Part shown: positions 26,859 through 36,819 of the stretch, piece after piece
How positions within the stretch are numbered: the stretch's first letter is position 1
How the letters are laid out: each line of letters begins with the position of its first letter
From: Bryobacteraceae bacterium
Lineage (GTDB): Bacteria > Acidobacteriota > Terriglobia > Bryobacterales > Bryobacteraceae
Direction of reading: 5' to 3'
NCBI GenBank assembly: GCA_025928545.1
Contig: JAICJH010000016.1
Span: forward strand, 48,893 to 112,892
DNA: 64,000 bases
Translations under genes and position numbers: made by a program
The notes under the pieces: generated by a model
Databases searched by the model: none
What the model saw: only the letters and a program-made list of their open reading frames with translations
Told to the model about the DNA's origin: nothing

Positions 26859-28082
26859 TTACGGCTGCGTGACTCGACGCCAGTTCTTCCCGACCTGAAT
26901 CAATAACTCTCCGGCAGTTGCGGGAATCAATAGTTCGCTTACACGTTCGCCGTTAATTTCAATCGCGCCGGCTTTGCGTTTTCTGCTGGCATCCGCGACG
27001 GATTCAGCCAACCCAATGCGCGCGATTAGCTTCTCCACATGAATGCCATTTGGTCCGAGCACGCCCTCCGGCAGCGCGCATATGGGCACGTCTGCCGGGA
27101 CTTCTTTGCGCTGAACAACGCGGCTGAACTCTTCGGCAGCACGGCCGGCGTCGGCCGCGGAATGGAAGTCCGTAACGATCAGTCGGCCCAGTTCCATCTT
27201 CGCCGTCATCGGATGCAGCTCGGCTTTTGCGATGCGCTCCCGCATGGCGGCGATTTCGCTCATGCTGGTATCGGTCAGCAGTTCGTAGTAGCGGAACATC
27301 AGGCGATCGCTGATCGACATGACTTTTCGAAACATCACCTCGGCGGGTTCGGTGATGCCGATATAGTTCCCGAGGGACTTCGACATTTTCTTTTCGCCGT
27401 CCAGACCTTCGAGCAGCGGTGTCGTTGCCACTATCTGTTGTGGCTGGCTGTAGTCTTTCTGGAGTTCGCGGCCCACCAGAAGATTAAACCGCTGGTCCGT
27501 CCCGCCCATTTCCACATCGCATTCGAGCGCCACGGAATCGTAACCCTGCGCGAGCGGATAAAGCAATTCGTGCATGGAAATTGCGACGCCGCCGGCATAG
27601 CGCCTGGAAAAATCGTCGCGTTCCAGAAGCCGCGCCACCGTGTAGCGCGAACAGAGCCGCACGATGTCCTCATAGCCCATCTTCCCGAGCCACTCGCTGT
27701 TGAAGCGCACTTCCGTTTTATCGGGATCGAGGATCTTGAAAACCTGTGTCTTATAGGTCTCGGTGTTCGCAAGAATTTCGTCGCGGGTGAGAGGTGGCCT
27801 GGTTGCATTGCGACCGGTCGGGTCGCCGATCATCGCAGTGGAATCGCCGATCAGAAATATGACGCGATGCCCGAGATCCTGAAAATGTTTGAGTTTACGG
27901 AGGAGTACCGCGTGGCCGAGATGGAGATCCGGCGCGGTCGGATCGAAACCCGCCTTCACGCGTAACGGGCGGCCTTCGCGGGCGCGCAACAGAATGCGCT
28001 CGCGAAGGTCCTGTTCGCGAATCAGATCGGCAAGGCCTTTGCCGATATAGGTGAGTTGTTCGTCAACAGTGGCAGCAGACAC
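26859..28082 (-). CDS. tyrS: tyrosyl-tRNA synthetase
   Basis: A 407-residue class I synthetase. The HIGH motif is HLGH (residues 54-57), the Tyr/ATP site includes [12 protein letters not shown] and [10 protein letters not shown], the KMSKS loop is at 232-236, and an S4 RNA-binding domain ends the chain (about 340-400). It charges tRNA-Tyr in the cytoplasm. The layout (HLGH and the long variant) matches the TyrZ-like bacterial group. The start is GTG 28082, 43 bases after the stop of the upstream secreted-protein gene. I saw no T-box leader. Confidence 0.95.
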   Translation of the reverse strand: MSAATVDEQLTYIGKGLADLIREQDLRERILLRAREGRPLRVKAGFDPTAPDLHLGHAVLLRKLKHFQDLGHRVIFLIGDSTAMIGDPTGRNATRPPLTRDEILANTETYKTQVFKILDPDKTEVRFNSEWLGKMGYEDIVRLCSRYTVARLLERDDFSRRYAGGVAISMHELLYPLAQGYDSVALECDVEMGGTDQRFNLLVGRELQKDYSQPQQIVATTPLLEGLDGEKKMSKSLGNYIGITEPAEVMFRKVMSISDRLMFRYYELLTDTSMSEIAAMRERIAKAELHPMTAKMELGRLIVTDFHSAADAGRAAEEFSRVVQRKEVPADVPICALPEGVLGPNGIHVEKLIARIGLAESVADASRKRKAGAIEINGERVSELLIPATAGELLIQVGKNWRRVTQP

Positions 28083-28125
28083 GGAACCCTCATTGTAGCC
28101 GCGAGGCCCCTCTGAGATTCCCGTT

Positions 28126-30273
28126 TTATGGCACCGGGGGCCCTACCGGCAGCACAACGTTGACGCCCGCGGTGCTCGTCGATCCGTTCGGAACGCTTAA
28201 AGTGAGCGAATAATTCGCACTCGGCATTGCGACCGGAAGCGTGACATTGACCTGGAACTCACCCGCCGAAACCAGGAATGGAGCGGTTGCCGCCAGCGAG
28301 AAACCGCCGGAAAACACGGTTACAGCTTGCGGGAATTGAGCCACTGGCACGATAATGCCGCCCGTGGACGCTGCAATTCCGTTCACGAACATCAGCAGCG
28401 TCTCACCGGGGTGGGCTTTCTCGGTTCCGGGCACCACGGCCGGATCTCCTACGTACTTACCGTTCAAATGCACCGCCAGCGGATAGAGATTTCCACCGGC
28501 CGGGTAATAGAAGAACGACGGCGCCGAATCGACGACCGTGCCGGTAAATGACGCGCTGACGGTTCCGTTATTCGATACGACTACCTGCGTCGGCCCGCTC
28601 GCCAGATTGGAAGGCGAGAGGACATTGAGCTGCACAGGACTGACGTAATAAACGGACGCGTCTTTGCCGCCGATCGTTACGCTCACCCCATCCAGCTTCG
28701 TTGGGAGCGGACTCCCGGTAGTTATACCTCCCGTAAAGTCGCTGTTGTTCCAGAAGCGCGTTGTGCCGGAAAGGTTCGAGCCATAAATCGCGACCCACTG
28801 GCCCGATGTGAACGACGTGCGCGCGCTCTCGGCATCCTGCACAGCCGTCACCAAGGGAGTTGCGGGAGTGATCACCAATCCGCCGCTGAACGCCAAAATG
28901 TTGTTTCCCTTGACGATCCACAGGGTGGCGAGCGTCGTGTCAGTCTGCGAGGGAATATCGAGGGTAAAACGCATGAGCGGCTGGCCGGCTTCCAAACTGC
29001 CTTTCGGGTCGCTGTGGATTGAGCCAGGCCGGATCGAAATGCCACGGCCGAAGAGGATGAATGATGTTGTGGAATCTACTCCGCCCGCCCCAATCCCGAC
29101 ATCGATGGATTGTCCCGAAGCAACGCTGATTGCAGTGCCCAGGCTGAATACGTTTTTGATGTCTCCCGCAACGCCAACCAAGCCGATGCCGTAATACGGC
29201 GTTGTTAGGGAGCTGGTTCCGCTGGTGACCGTGATGTTCGCTGTTGCGCTCGCCCCGCCGGCAATCGCAACTTCGGTCGGACTGGCCGACCCGCCCAGAA
29301 ACGTGGGAAGATAGCCGCCTGTGACCTGAGTCGAGCTCAAAGACCCGGTCTCCATCTGGATATTTTCGGGAGAGATAAAGCCATTGAACGGTTCCGCGCT
29401 GACGATGTACGAACCAGGTGGCACTGCGACGGAGTACGTTCCATCAGCCGCCGTGATGGAACCGATCATGACGCCCGCCGTGCGGTCCATTGCTGAAATC
29501 AGACTGAATTTCACGGCGCTGCCGTCGCTGGCCGTGACTTTGCCGCTCAGTGTTCCCAAGGTTGCGCCGTTCGCCGGATAAACCGTCGCAGCGAACGCCC
29601 TATCGTCCGAGCTGATAACCCGCTGATTGAGTTGATTCCTGGCCGTCGCCCAGAACATAGTCGATCCGACGATTGCCGAATGATTCGATCCAAGCGAGTG
29701 GCCCAATTCGTGGGTCAGCACGGACTGGAAATCGATCGTGTCGGGTGCATTTTCCGTCGAGTAGTTGAAAGCCGGGTTGAAAATGATATCGGAATCGAAA
29801 ATCGTCCCTGCCGGTAAAACGGTCGTTCCTCCGCAGATGGGACTGTTCGAAGTGAAATAGAACGGAATCGTGACTGCAATGGCTCCCCCTACCGCGGCGA
29901 TGTCGATGTCCGATGTGCCGATAAGAATGGCATTTTTGCAGTCGTTCCCGTTGTGTCCGGTTGCCGTGATCTGCATGGCGTTGAAGTGTACATTCGCTCC
30001 CGGGATTGAGTTCCAGGCATCCAGGGCGCTCTGCGCCGCAGCGCCTGGATTACTGGCCGCGGTGAAAATCTGTTGGGTCCCGACCACCAGGTTTGCCACC
30101 GCCTGGCTATTCAGGGAAAACGCAATTCCCGCATTATCCGACCGCCTGAGCGTGTTTACCTTGCCCGCGCTGGTAACGGTCTGAGTAATGTATCCGAACG
30201 CGCAGGGCAGCGCCAAAAGCGCAACGGCAAAGGCGCGTCGCAGTGTCGTGTGATTCCGGGTTGCGACAGTCAT
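28126..30273 (-). CDS. secreted matrixin-like metalloprotease with TIGR03437-type C-terminal domain
   Basis: A 715-residue exported protein with a signal peptide (about 1-27). Residues about 50-230 form a matrixin-like domain with the zinc site [11 protein letters not shown] (H188, E189, H192, H198) and a nearby Met (M206). A carboxypeptidase-regulatory-like beta domain follows (about 243-320, SGKVTASDG). The last 240 residues match the TIGR03437 pattern of Solibacter proteins ([31 protein letters not shown]). A strong RBS AGGAGG precedes the ATG. It directly follows the 186-residue secreted protein gene, so the two likely act together outside the cell. Confidence 0.8.
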   Translation of the reverse strand: MTVATRNHTTLRRAFAVALLALPCAFGYITQTVTSAGKVNTLRRSDNAGIAFSLNSQAVANLVVGTQQIFTAASNPGAAAQSALDAWNSIPGANVHFNAMQITATGHNGNDCKNAILIGTSDIDIAAVGGAIAVTIPFYFTSNSPICGGTTVLPAGTIFDSDIIFNPAFNYSTENAPDTIDFQSVLTHELGHSLGSNHSAIVGSTMFWATARNQLNQRVISSDDRAFAATVYPANGATLGTLSGKVTASDGSAVKFSLISAMDRTAGVMIGSITAADGTYSVAVPPGSYIVSAEPFNGFISPENIQMETGSLSSTQVTGGYLPTFLGGSASPTEVAIAGGASATANITVTSGTSSLTTPYYGIGLVGVAGDIKNVFSLGTAISVASGQSIDVGIGAGGVDSTTSFILFGRGISIRPGSIHSDPKGSLEAGQPLMRFTLDIPSQTDTTLATLWIVKGNNILAFSGGLVITPATPLVTAVQDAESARTSFTSGQWVAIYGSNLSGTTRFWNNSDFTGGITTGSPLPTKLDGVSVTIGGKDASVYYVSPVQLNVLSPSNLASGPTQVVVSNNGTVSASFTGTVVDSAPSFFYYPAGGNLYPLAVHLNGKYVGDPAVVPGTEKAHPGETLLMFVNGIAASTGGIIVPVAQFPQAVTVFSGGFSLAATAPFLVSAGEFQVNVTLPVAMPSANYSLTLSVPNGSTSTAGVNVVLPVGPPVP

Positions 30274-30834
30274 CTACTTTGCCTCCTGAGAGCGCGCGCG
30301 AACACGGGCGGCGATACGTTGAGAGACTTCGGTCAGGGTCAATCCTTCCAGAGAGCGAGTAGAACCGGACGACCCGGTCTTCGCGAAATCGACCTGCCGG
30401 AGCGAAGCATCGCCATGCAGCCGGTTTCCCGCATCGACCGTATATTTCCCCTGTCCCCATCCGGTAGTTCTCAGAAAGCCGTTCGGCTGCCGCGCCAGGA
30501 AGATGAGAACTCTTTCGCCTGGTTGGTATACCACCGTTCCAGGTACGTTCATTCCCATCCCTTCCGCTGAGCCACCGAGTTCGGCTACTTCCACGGAATG
30601 GGAAGCCTTGCCTTTCAGGGAAGTTTCGATCGACACCTCATAATGCGTCCAGATGTATTTGTGTTCGGCATCGAATGCCGTCCAGGATCGCGTCACAGTG
30701 CCGGTCACGACCATCTCGGAAGTATCTGTAAGCTGTTCAAACGATAACGGGGACAGCGTTGTAGCGGCAGCCGGTTGAAAGAGGATCAAAGTGGACGCGA
30801 CAAATCCCGCCCAGCCGAAATGAATGCGAGTCAT
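30274..30834 (-). CDS. secreted hypothetical protein, partner of the metalloprotease
   Basis: A 186-residue protein with a signal peptide (about 1-24). The mature part is beta-rich (MVVTGTVTRSWTAFD, YIWTHYEVSIETSLKG, VVYQPGERVLIFL) and ends in a basic tail. Its stop abuts the metalloprotease ATG, so they form one operon. No family recognised with confidence; similar proteins often precede matrixin-like genes in Acidobacteriota as far as I recall. Possible roles are inhibitor, chaperone or adhesion partner of the protease. Confidence 0.7.
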   Translation of the reverse strand: MTRIHFGWAGFVASTLILFQPAAATTLSPLSFEQLTDTSEMVVTGTVTRSWTAFDAEHKYIWTHYEVSIETSLKGKASHSVEVAELGGSAEGMGMNVPGTVVYQPGERVLIFLARQPNGFLRTTGWGQGKYTVDAGNRLHGDASLRQVDFAKTGSSGSTRSLEGLTLTEVSQRIAARVRARSQEAK

Positions 30835-30909
30835 GAAGGGAATTATCCCATGAGTTCGCAGTGGACAGGCATTTCTGCTTTTGATCGAATGCGGTCTGCT
30901 TTTCCTGGC

Positions 30910-31500
30910 TTATTGGTGCAGCAGAAATAGACTGAATACCAGCCAGGCGACACCGGCAATCCACCCTGCCAGGGCCTGATACTCCTGGTTCTTTCTGTAC
31001 AGCTGCCAGGAGAATTTATCCGGACCCCAGTCGGCAGGCCAACGTGGAACCAGTAGCGGAACACGCGCGGCGAATTCCCGGTAGCCAGGCAGGATAGCAG
31101 TCAGATGTTGCTCTTCGAGTTCAATGGCCGGTAAATACACCAATCCGAAAATCACCGCAAACAGCAGCGCCAGAGCCAGGCTGTTGGCCGCTACTGCGAG
31201 TCCGAGCGCCGTTATCAAAGTCCCCAGGTAAAGAGGATTCCGGGTCGCCGCATAGGGGCCGGACTGCGCCAGTTTCTGATTCTTGGCCAGATGTCCAGCG
31301 GCCCACGCCCGCAACGCCAGCCCGCAGAAAGAGAGTGGAATTCCCAATAGCAGTGTCGCGTTCGTCGGATGTGCCGCCCAGGCAAATGCGGCGAGCATCA
31401 GAAAACCAGCTGCTACCCTCATCCGCGCCACGAAATCTGCATAGGGCTTGGGAAACCAGTGACGGCGCGCCGGGCGAGATGTTACAGTGCCATGCTGCAT
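30910..31500 (-). CDS. isoprenylcysteine carboxyl methyltransferase-like membrane protein
   Basis: A 196-residue inner-membrane protein with about four to five TM segments. GPYAATRNPLYLGTLI and a later ELEEQHLTAILPGYREFAAR are the two signatures of the ICMT/PEMT methyltransferase group, which binds S-adenosylmethionine at a membrane face. The target is unknown in bacteria. The ATG 31500 overlaps the waaC stop as TGATG; a TTG start at 31512 is the longer alternative. It is the last gene of the foldase-yhaM-blaI-waaF-waaC run, which suggests an envelope role. Confidence 0.8.
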   Translation of the reverse strand: MQHGTVTSRPARRHWFPKPYADFVARMRVAAGFLMLAAFAWAAHPTNATLLLGIPLSFCGLALRAWAAGHLAKNQKLAQSGPYAATRNPLYLGTLITALGLAVAANSLALALLFAVIFGLVYLPAIELEEQHLTAILPGYREFAARVPLLVPRWPADWGPDKFSWQLYRKNQEYQALAGWIAGVAWLVFSLFLLHQ

Positions 31501-32456
31501 CAGGCGTGACAACCTGTGCGAACCGCCAGTGCCGCGAAGACCTGCTCAGGGCTGATCGCCCGCATGGAGGGATCGATGACATCTCCACGGCGATGTGTTG
31601 TAGCCACGCCAGCCGTGCGGAACACTTCAAAATCACCACCGCGGGGACCGTTGCGCGCCGGGTCCGTCGGCCCGAAAATCGCCGCGCCCGATCTGTTCAG
31701 CGCCGCAGCCAGATGCAGCGGGCCGCTGTCGACCCCGATCACAAGCGAGGCCCGTCTGGTGGCGTGAATCAGGCCAGGGATTCCGCTCTCATGCCTCACT
31801 GCCCATGAAATATCTGGCAAGGAACCGGGCGGTCCATTGAGAACCAGTGGCATGCCCAGTCGTTCACGAAGCATTCCGGCGAGGCTTTCGTAATGTTCGA
31901 GAGGCCATTGTTTCGACGTCCATCCGGCGAGCGGACACGCGAGCGCGAAAGCCTTTTCCGGCAAAACACCTTCCGGAGCCCCGGAAGGCAGAGGAAACTC
32001 GTTGACCTGATGCGTCGCTCCGGCGCCCGCCGCCAAATCGAGTCCCTGATCCACAACGTGCATGGACCGCGCTTTAACCCGTTTCGAATAGAACCAACTG
32101 GCGGGCCGTTCACGCACGATCCCAGCCGCAAAGCCCACTATCCGCTCCGGACTTGCCAGATGCGCCACGATGGCGGATTTCATCAGCCCCTGAAAGTCCA
32201 CAGCCAGATCGTAAGGCCGCGAACGCAGTTCCTTTCGGGTATTGTTCCAACTGGCGGGGTCGTCCCGATGGAAAAGAACCACACGATCGATCATCCCGTT
32301 ATTCTCGAGCAACGGGGCCCACCTAGGTTCCACGACCCATGTAACATGCGCGGCGGGGAAACTTCGCTTGAGGGATGCGGTGCCGGGCAGGGCGTGAATG
32401 ATGTCACCCATCGCACCGAGACGGACAATCAGGATGTTGTTCACATCGCGAGGCAA
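31500..32456 (-). CDS. waaC: lipopolysaccharide heptosyltransferase I
   Basis: A 318-residue GT-9 glycosyltransferase. It begins ILIVRLGAMGDIIHALP, the usual WaaC/WaaF N-terminus, has DLAVDFQGLMKSAI, and near the C-terminus VIGVDSGPLHLAAAL and IFGPTDPARNGP for ADP-heptose binding. It adds the first L-glycero-D-manno-heptose to Kdo on lipid A. The start may be TTG 32456 or GTG 32444; the latter gives the more typical short N-terminus. It lies 11 bases after waaF. ADP-heptose precursors come from genes such as the pair at the left end of the window. Confidence 0.88.
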   Translation of the reverse strand: MPRDVNNILIVRLGAMGDIIHALPGTASLKRSFPAAHVTWVVEPRWAPLLENNGMIDRVVLFHRDDPASWNNTRKELRSRPYDLAVDFQGLMKSAIVAHLASPERIVGFAAGIVRERPASWFYSKRVKARSMHVVDQGLDLAAGAGATHQVNEFPLPSGAPEGVLPEKAFALACPLAGWTSKQWPLEHYESLAGMLRERLGMPLVLNGPPGSLPDISWAVRHESGIPGLIHATRRASLVIGVDSGPLHLAAALNRSGAAIFGPTDPARNGPRGGDFEVFRTAGVATTHRRGDVIDPSMRAISPEQVFAALAVRTGCHA

Positions 32457-32467
32457 GTCGTAGTTTA

Positions 32468-33484
32468 TCAGGGCTTCAGACCATCCTTCGCGGTTCTGAC
32501 CACCTGTTCCACCGTGACTCTGTTCATGCAGCGGTGGTCAATGGGGCACTCGCGCATTTTGCAGGGCGCGCATTCCACGGCTTCTCGCACAATCTTCGCA
32601 GTCCGGCCCGTCGGTCCGGTTGCGACCTCGTCGGTGGGGCCGAAAACGGTTACGGAGGGCACCCCCACCGCGGCAGTGATATGCATGGCTCCCGAATCGT
32701 TGGTCAGGCAAAGCGAAGATGCGGCGGACATGTCGATGAACTCCCGCAGTCCCGTAGAGCCCGCCAGATTGTGCCCGCCGCACGCAGCGGCAACGTCGGA
32801 GCAAAGGCCGCGTTCGGATTCCGAGCCGAAGATCACGATGGACGCACCGTCGATAGCCGCCAGTTGACGGGCAGCGGCGGCAAAACGATCCGGCAGCCAG
32901 CGCTTTGCTGTCCCGTACGCCGCGCCGGGGCTCACCGCGATCACGGGAGAGGCGATTGATCGCGCGGCGAATAGTGTCTTGCCACGCTGGCGCGCTTCCT
33001 CCAGCCCATCCAGCAGGATTTCGTCCACTACCGGCATTTGTTCGATCAGATTTGCCCGGAGCAGCAGTTCCAGATAGTAGTAACGTTCATGGCGGTGAAT
33101 CTCACCGGGCTGCGGGACTGCGACGGCGTCCGTGAGCAACAAGCTCCGGCCATCGCGCGCATAGCCGATTCGCTGGCGGACACCGGAAAGCCACATGATG
33201 GCCGCACTTTCAAATGAATTTGGCAGCAGTACGCCGAGATCGAATCGCTCCGCGCGCAGTTGGCTGGCTAATTTCCACTTGAGCGTCCAGTCGCGCATAC
33301 CCGACCTGCCGGCCAGGGGAATCACGCAATCGATGGAGCGCTCGCCTTCATACAGCGCAGCCACCCAGGGCCGGGCGAGGACGGTGATCTGCGCATCGGG
33401 GAAGCGGGTTCGGAGCGATCGCAGCACCGGCAATGACATCACCGCGTCGCCGAGCCAGTTGGTGGCCCGAACCAGAATCTTCAC
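32468..33484 (-). CDS. waaF: lipopolysaccharide heptosyltransferase II
   Basis: A 338-residue GT-9 enzyme. The N-terminus is VKILVRATNWLGDAVMSLP, characteristic of WaaF, followed by VLLPNSFESA, VSPGAAYGTAKRWLPDRF and the sugar-nucleotide site LTNDSGAMHITAAVG and FGPTDEVATGP. The Cys-rich CAPCKMRECPIDHRC tail is common in WaaF. It adds the second heptose of the inner core. I chose GTG 33484, which overlaps the blaI stop as GTGA; the longer frame to 33523 adds 13 residues not found in the family. Same operon as waaC. Confidence 0.9.
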   Translation of the reverse strand: MKILVRATNWLGDAVMSLPVLRSLRTRFPDAQITVLARPWVAALYEGERSIDCVIPLAGRSGMRDWTLKWKLASQLRAERFDLGVLLPNSFESAAIMWLSGVRQRIGYARDGRSLLLTDAVAVPQPGEIHRHERYYYLELLLRANLIEQMPVVDEILLDGLEEARQRGKTLFAARSIASPVIAVSPGAAYGTAKRWLPDRFAAAARQLAAIDGASIVIFGSESERGLCSDVAAACGGHNLAGSTGLREFIDMSAASSLCLTNDSGAMHITAAVGVPSVTVFGPTDEVATGPTGRTAKIVREAVECAPCKMRECPIDHRCMNRVTVEQVVRTAKDGLKP

Positions 33485-33930
33485 GTCTGGGAATCGGTCT
33501 GCGGCACGGCCACTTCGGGCCATGAGCTATCGGAGGCCGTAGCTTCGGAAGTCGCCGCTGTTCCCGCAGAAGCCGCTCCCGCAGAAGCCGCCTTCGCACT
33601 GGGTTCCGCCACAGGTTCCACCTCCAGGAACCCCCGAAGGTTTTGGAGGGAACCGCTGAAGTGATGATCGAGAAACTGCCCGAGTGCCAGGCGCCGCAGC
33701 TTATCGCGATCGATGGATGGCTGGTAGCGAAACCCGCGGCCTTCCTTGCGGCGTGAGACGGCGCCTCGCCGGGAAAGCCTGTCGAGCAAAGTCAAAACCG
33801 TGGTGTAGGCGAGAGGCCGGGCACGCGAAACACACACCCGCACCTCCTCCACATTGCCCTCCCCGAGCTCCCACAACGCATTCAGACACGCCATTTCGAG
33901 CGGCGGAGGCACTTCGCGATCTTTAGCCAT
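33481..33930 (-). CDS. BlaI/MecI-family transcriptional repressor
   Basis: A 149-residue protein. Residues about 8-85 are the winged helix of the penicillinase-repressor family: LEMACLNALWELGEGNVEEV, AYTTVLTLLDRLSRRGAVSR and GRGFRYQPSI. Usually a BlaR1 sensor-protease cuts such repressors; no BlaR1 gene is nearby. The last 45 residues are Ala/Ser-rich and look disordered. It overlaps yhaM by 8 bases and waaF by 4, so it is co-transcribed with envelope genes. A palindrome at 57870 is a candidate target elsewhere in the window. What it senses is unknown. Confidence 0.85.
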   Translation of the reverse strand: MAKDREVPPPLEMACLNALWELGEGNVEEVRVCVSRARPLAYTTVLTLLDRLSRRGAVSRRKEGRGFRYQPSIDRDKLRRLALGQFLDHHFSGSLQNLRGFLEVEPVAEPSAKAASAGAASAGTAATSEATASDSSWPEVAVPQTDSQT

Positions 33931-35092
33931 TTTCGTGACTCCTCTGTTCTTCGGTAACTGTGGGGGTAACGGTGGGGGTTACCGCGGGTCCGGTCACCAA
34001 AGCGGCCCGCAGCTTTTCTCCAAATGTCGAGCCTGCGGAATCCGCGCCGCTCGATGACGCGGCGGCTGGACTGGCCTCAGCTGCCCGCGCGATCCCCGGT
34101 TGCGATGCCGCAACGTCATTCGACAAAAACTTTTCTTTCCGCAGCACCACCCGCTCCAGGGACGAACTCCAGGCGGTAAACATCCCTTCGGCCATGGCGC
34201 CTTTCTCCACGGTCGCGCGCATGCACTCCATCTTGGAATCCATATCGTCCAGATAGTGCAACAACAGCGCTTCGGCAAACAAAGGTACTTTGGGTGAGCC
34301 GAATTCCAGCTTGCCGTGGTGGCTCAGAATCATATGTTCCAGCAGCGTCCGCAGATCTTCGGGAAACTCCGGAAACGCTCGCAGCTTATCTGAAAGCATT
34401 CGCATGCCGATCGCTATGTGCCCGATCAACTGCCCCTGGGTTGAGTATGCGAACCCGCGATCGTAAGTGAGCTCATAGATCTTGCCGATATCATGCATCA
34501 CGATCCCGGCCACCATCAGGCTCCAGTCGACAGCGCCTTCCCGTGCGGCATTGTAGTGAGCCGCGATCGGCCGCGCGAGCCCGCAAAGCGAGAGAACGTG
34601 CTCCAGTAAGCCGGCGCGGAAAGCGTGGTGGATGGATTTTGCCGCCGGCGCCGTCCGATACCGGACCGCGATCTCCGGATCGTCCAGAAATGCATCCAGC
34701 AGCCGCCGCAGGTGTGGATTCGGAAGCTCGCGGATCAGCGTTCTTAACTCATTCCACATCTGCTCCGCATCGCGCGCGGAGCAGGGAAAGAAGTCGGCGA
34801 AGTCCACTTCCGCGTCTTCCATGCGCCGCAGCTTGTGGACGATGAACTGCGGCCTGGTGTTATAGATCTGGAGCTGCCCGCGGACCTTAATAAAATCGTC
34901 GCGTTCGAACTTGCCCATGACCTCCGCGACGTTGTCCCACATGCGCGCTTCAATCTCGCCGGTTTTGTCCGAGAGGTGCAGCGAAAGGTACGGTTCACCC
35001 GTTCGCTTTTGCCGAATTTCTTTTGACTGAACCAGAAACACCGCATCCGCGATTTCATCCGGCTTCAGTTCACGCAACGCAGGTAACTTCAT
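33923..35092 (-). CDS. yhaM: 3'-5' exoribonuclease YhaM-like (OB fold plus HD domain)
   Basis: A 389-residue protein. The N-terminal OB-fold (about 15-95) has PYLSLHLSDKTGEIEARMW and FIKVRGQLQIY. The HD phosphohydrolase domain (about 165-300) has HHAFRAGLLEHVLS, MVAGIVMHDIGKIYEL and LLEHMILSHHG. YhaM trims RNA 3' ends in a metal-dependent way. The C-terminal 70 residues are Ala/Ser/Thr-rich. I start at ATG 35092, which overlaps the foldase stop as TGATG; the frame opens further upstream but that part is a shadow of the foldase gene. Confidence 0.85.
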   Translation of the reverse strand: MKLPALRELKPDEIADAVFLVQSKEIRQKRTGEPYLSLHLSDKTGEIEARMWDNVAEVMGKFERDDFIKVRGQLQIYNTRPQFIVHKLRRMEDAEVDFADFFPCSARDAEQMWNELRTLIRELPNPHLRRLLDAFLDDPEIAVRYRTAPAAKSIHHAFRAGLLEHVLSLCGLARPIAAHYNAAREGAVDWSLMVAGIVMHDIGKIYELTYDRGFAYSTQGQLIGHIAIGMRMLSDKLRAFPEFPEDLRTLLEHMILSHHGKLEFGSPKVPLFAEALLLHYLDDMDSKMECMRATVEKGAMAEGMFTAWSSSLERVVLRKEKFLSNDVAASQPGIARAAEASPAAASSSGADSAGSTFGEKLRAALVTGPAVTPTVTPTVTEEQRSHENG

Positions 35093-36366
35093 CAGCGGGG
35101 TGTGCCATCCGAATTGGTGGTGGGTGGCGCCTGCTGTACCGGCGTGACTGCGGACGGCGGTGCCGGTGCCGTATCTTTTTGCCCTGTGAAGCCATAAGGG
35201 ATGACTCCGAGCAGTTTCTTCATATGCCGCTGGTTGGCTACGGCGGATTTGGTTGTGGTTTCCGGCATCAGCTTCGCCGGGTCTTTCCATTCGGTGTCCT
35301 TGCCCGGAGCCGCTCCACTGTCAATGAAGCCAGGCTTGATCTGCAGGAAAGCGTTCTGGCGAAGAGTTGTCAGATAGGTGCGCAATTTGGGATCGGCAAT
35401 CGGACGCATGAGAATACTGTTGATCTGATTCTTCACATCGTCGAAGCTGGCCTGCCCCGCCGGAATGTGGTCCTCAACCCGGTAAATCGCAAAACCCGCG
35501 CCGCGAATCTGAATGAGGTCGGTCACATATCCCTTCTCGTGGCTGAACACAACGGTCTCGATTGCCTTGTTGAGTTGTTTGGCTGGATCCGAACCAGCGC
35601 CGCGCTCGAATGCGGTGGGGAGCAAGCCGTCGTCGGCTGCACTGGGATCGTCTGAATACTGGCGGGCCAGATCGGAAAATTTATCGGCGGAGCCCCTGGC
35701 CCGTGCCAGCAGAGCGTTGGCTTTTCTTTCCGCGGCAGCCACTGTCTCTGGCTTTCCATCTCCGGTGGAAATCAGAATCATTCGCAACGTGACAGATTCC
35801 TTGCGAATGAATTCGCTCTTGTGTTCGTTGTAATACTTCTGGAGGTCGGCTTCCGGAATAACGATATTGCGCCAAACCTGCTCGCTCACTACGCGCTCCG
35901 TGATCAGCTTGTTCTTTTCTTTCTGGCGGAACTCTTCGAAGGAGATGCCTGTGATTCCGCGAAGCCATTCGTGAAACTTATCCGGATCGGAAATCTTGCT
36001 GTCCGCCTGTATCGAGGCGATCTCTTTTTTAAGTTCGTCCTCGACGTTGATATCGAGCTCTTTGCCTTTCTGCACGAGTAACAGCTGATCGATCTGATTT
36101 CTCAACTCATCCGTCGTGGCCTGATCGATGGCTTTCTGAACGGCGGCGGCCGGCTGTCCCTGGCCCTGCTGCCGGATCTCCCGCTCCAGATCGACGCGAG
36201 ACTTCTCTAACTCACCGCGTGTGATGATATCGCCGTTGACCTTGGCCGCAATTTCCTCCACGACTTTCGGCGGGTCGGGCCGGTCGGCGGCGAACAAAGC
36301 CGGCACACTGGCCAACAGAACAAGCAATACCGCGGCGCCACGAATGGGCCAGAATCGAGTGGACAT
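35092..36366 (-). CDS. periplasmic peptidyl-prolyl isomerase/chaperone (SurA/PpiC-like)
   Basis: A 424-residue exported protein with signal peptide (about 1-27). A SurA_N-like helical region holds EIAAKVNGDIITRGELE (about 37-53); the parvulin domain (about 185-295) has SVTLRMILIS, ARGSADKFSDLARQYSDDPS and GYVTDLIQIRGAGFAIYRVED. It helps outer-membrane proteins fold in the periplasm. The last 70 residues are Pro/Thr-rich. First gene of a six-gene overlapping cluster that ends with LPS heptosyltransferases, consistent with an envelope-biogenesis operon. It is divergent from the HhH protein at 36471. Confidence 0.87.
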   Translation of the reverse strand: MSTRFWPIRGAAVLLVLLASVPALFAADRPDPPKVVEEIAAKVNGDIITRGELEKSRVDLEREIRQQGQGQPAAAVQKAIDQATTDELRNQIDQLLLVQKGKELDINVEDELKKEIASIQADSKISDPDKFHEWLRGITGISFEEFRQKEKNKLITERVVSEQVWRNIVIPEADLQKYYNEHKSEFIRKESVTLRMILISTGDGKPETVAAAERKANALLARARGSADKFSDLARQYSDDPSAADDGLLPTAFERGAGSDPAKQLNKAIETVVFSHEKGYVTDLIQIRGAGFAIYRVEDHIPAGQASFDDVKNQINSILMRPIADPKLRTYLTTLRQNAFLQIKPGFIDSGAAPGKDTEWKDPAKLMPETTTKSAVANQRHMKKLLGVIPYGFTGQKDTAPAPPSAVTPVQQAPPTTNSDGTPR

Positions 36367-36470
36367 ATGTAGTTATTATGCCAAACGGGCGCGCCAGGTT
36401 TCCTGCGATTCGTTCGCACGCAAAAAAAATCCACATTTGGTACCGAAAGGCGGGTGTATGATCGATACGA

Positions 36471-36803
36471 ATGAAGCTGGTGCGACGGATACTTATCCTG
36501 AATCGAATCGCCGCGCAGATTCTCGCGATAGCCTTTGTTCTCACCCTTCCGTCGTCCGGGACGGGTGCTGCCGCAAGACCCAAAAGAAGTTCGGCCGCAG
36601 CTTCCGTCAGGCCGTCTCAATTGATCGATATCAACCATGCCACGGTCGGTGAACTGACGAGTTTGCCCGGTATTCAGGATGCATACGCCGCCAAAATCGT
36701 GAAAAACAGACCGTATGCGAATAAGACGCAACTTTCCAGTAAGGGGGTGATTCCCGCTGCCACATACAGGAGAATCAGGTCGCTCATTATCGCGAAACAG
36801 TAG
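36471..36803 (+). CDS. ComEA-like helix-hairpin-helix protein
   Basis: A 110-residue protein with an N-terminal signal/TM segment (about 10-33) and one HhH module: LIDINHATVGELTSLPGIQDAYAAKIV then YANKTQLSSKGVIPAATYRRI. ComEA proteins bind double-stranded DNA in the periplasm during natural uptake; many short HhH proteins of this type have no proved role. It starts with MKLVRR at ATG 36471. The next gene, 16 bases on, codes for a small exported protein that may be a nuclease-fold member. Confidence 0.82.
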   Translation: MKLVRRILILNRIAAQILAIAFVLTLPSSGTGAAARPKRSSAAASVRPSQLIDINHATVGELTSLPGIQDAYAAKIVKNRPYANKTQLSSKGVIPAATYRRIRSLIIAKQ

Positions 36804-36819
36804 ATACGCATTGGTTCTC

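Noticed and set aside
33923..35290. YhaM with an extra 66-residue N-terminus
   Set aside because: The extra part reads out of frame through the foldase tail; ATG 35092 overlaps the previous stop and starts the OB-fold domain.
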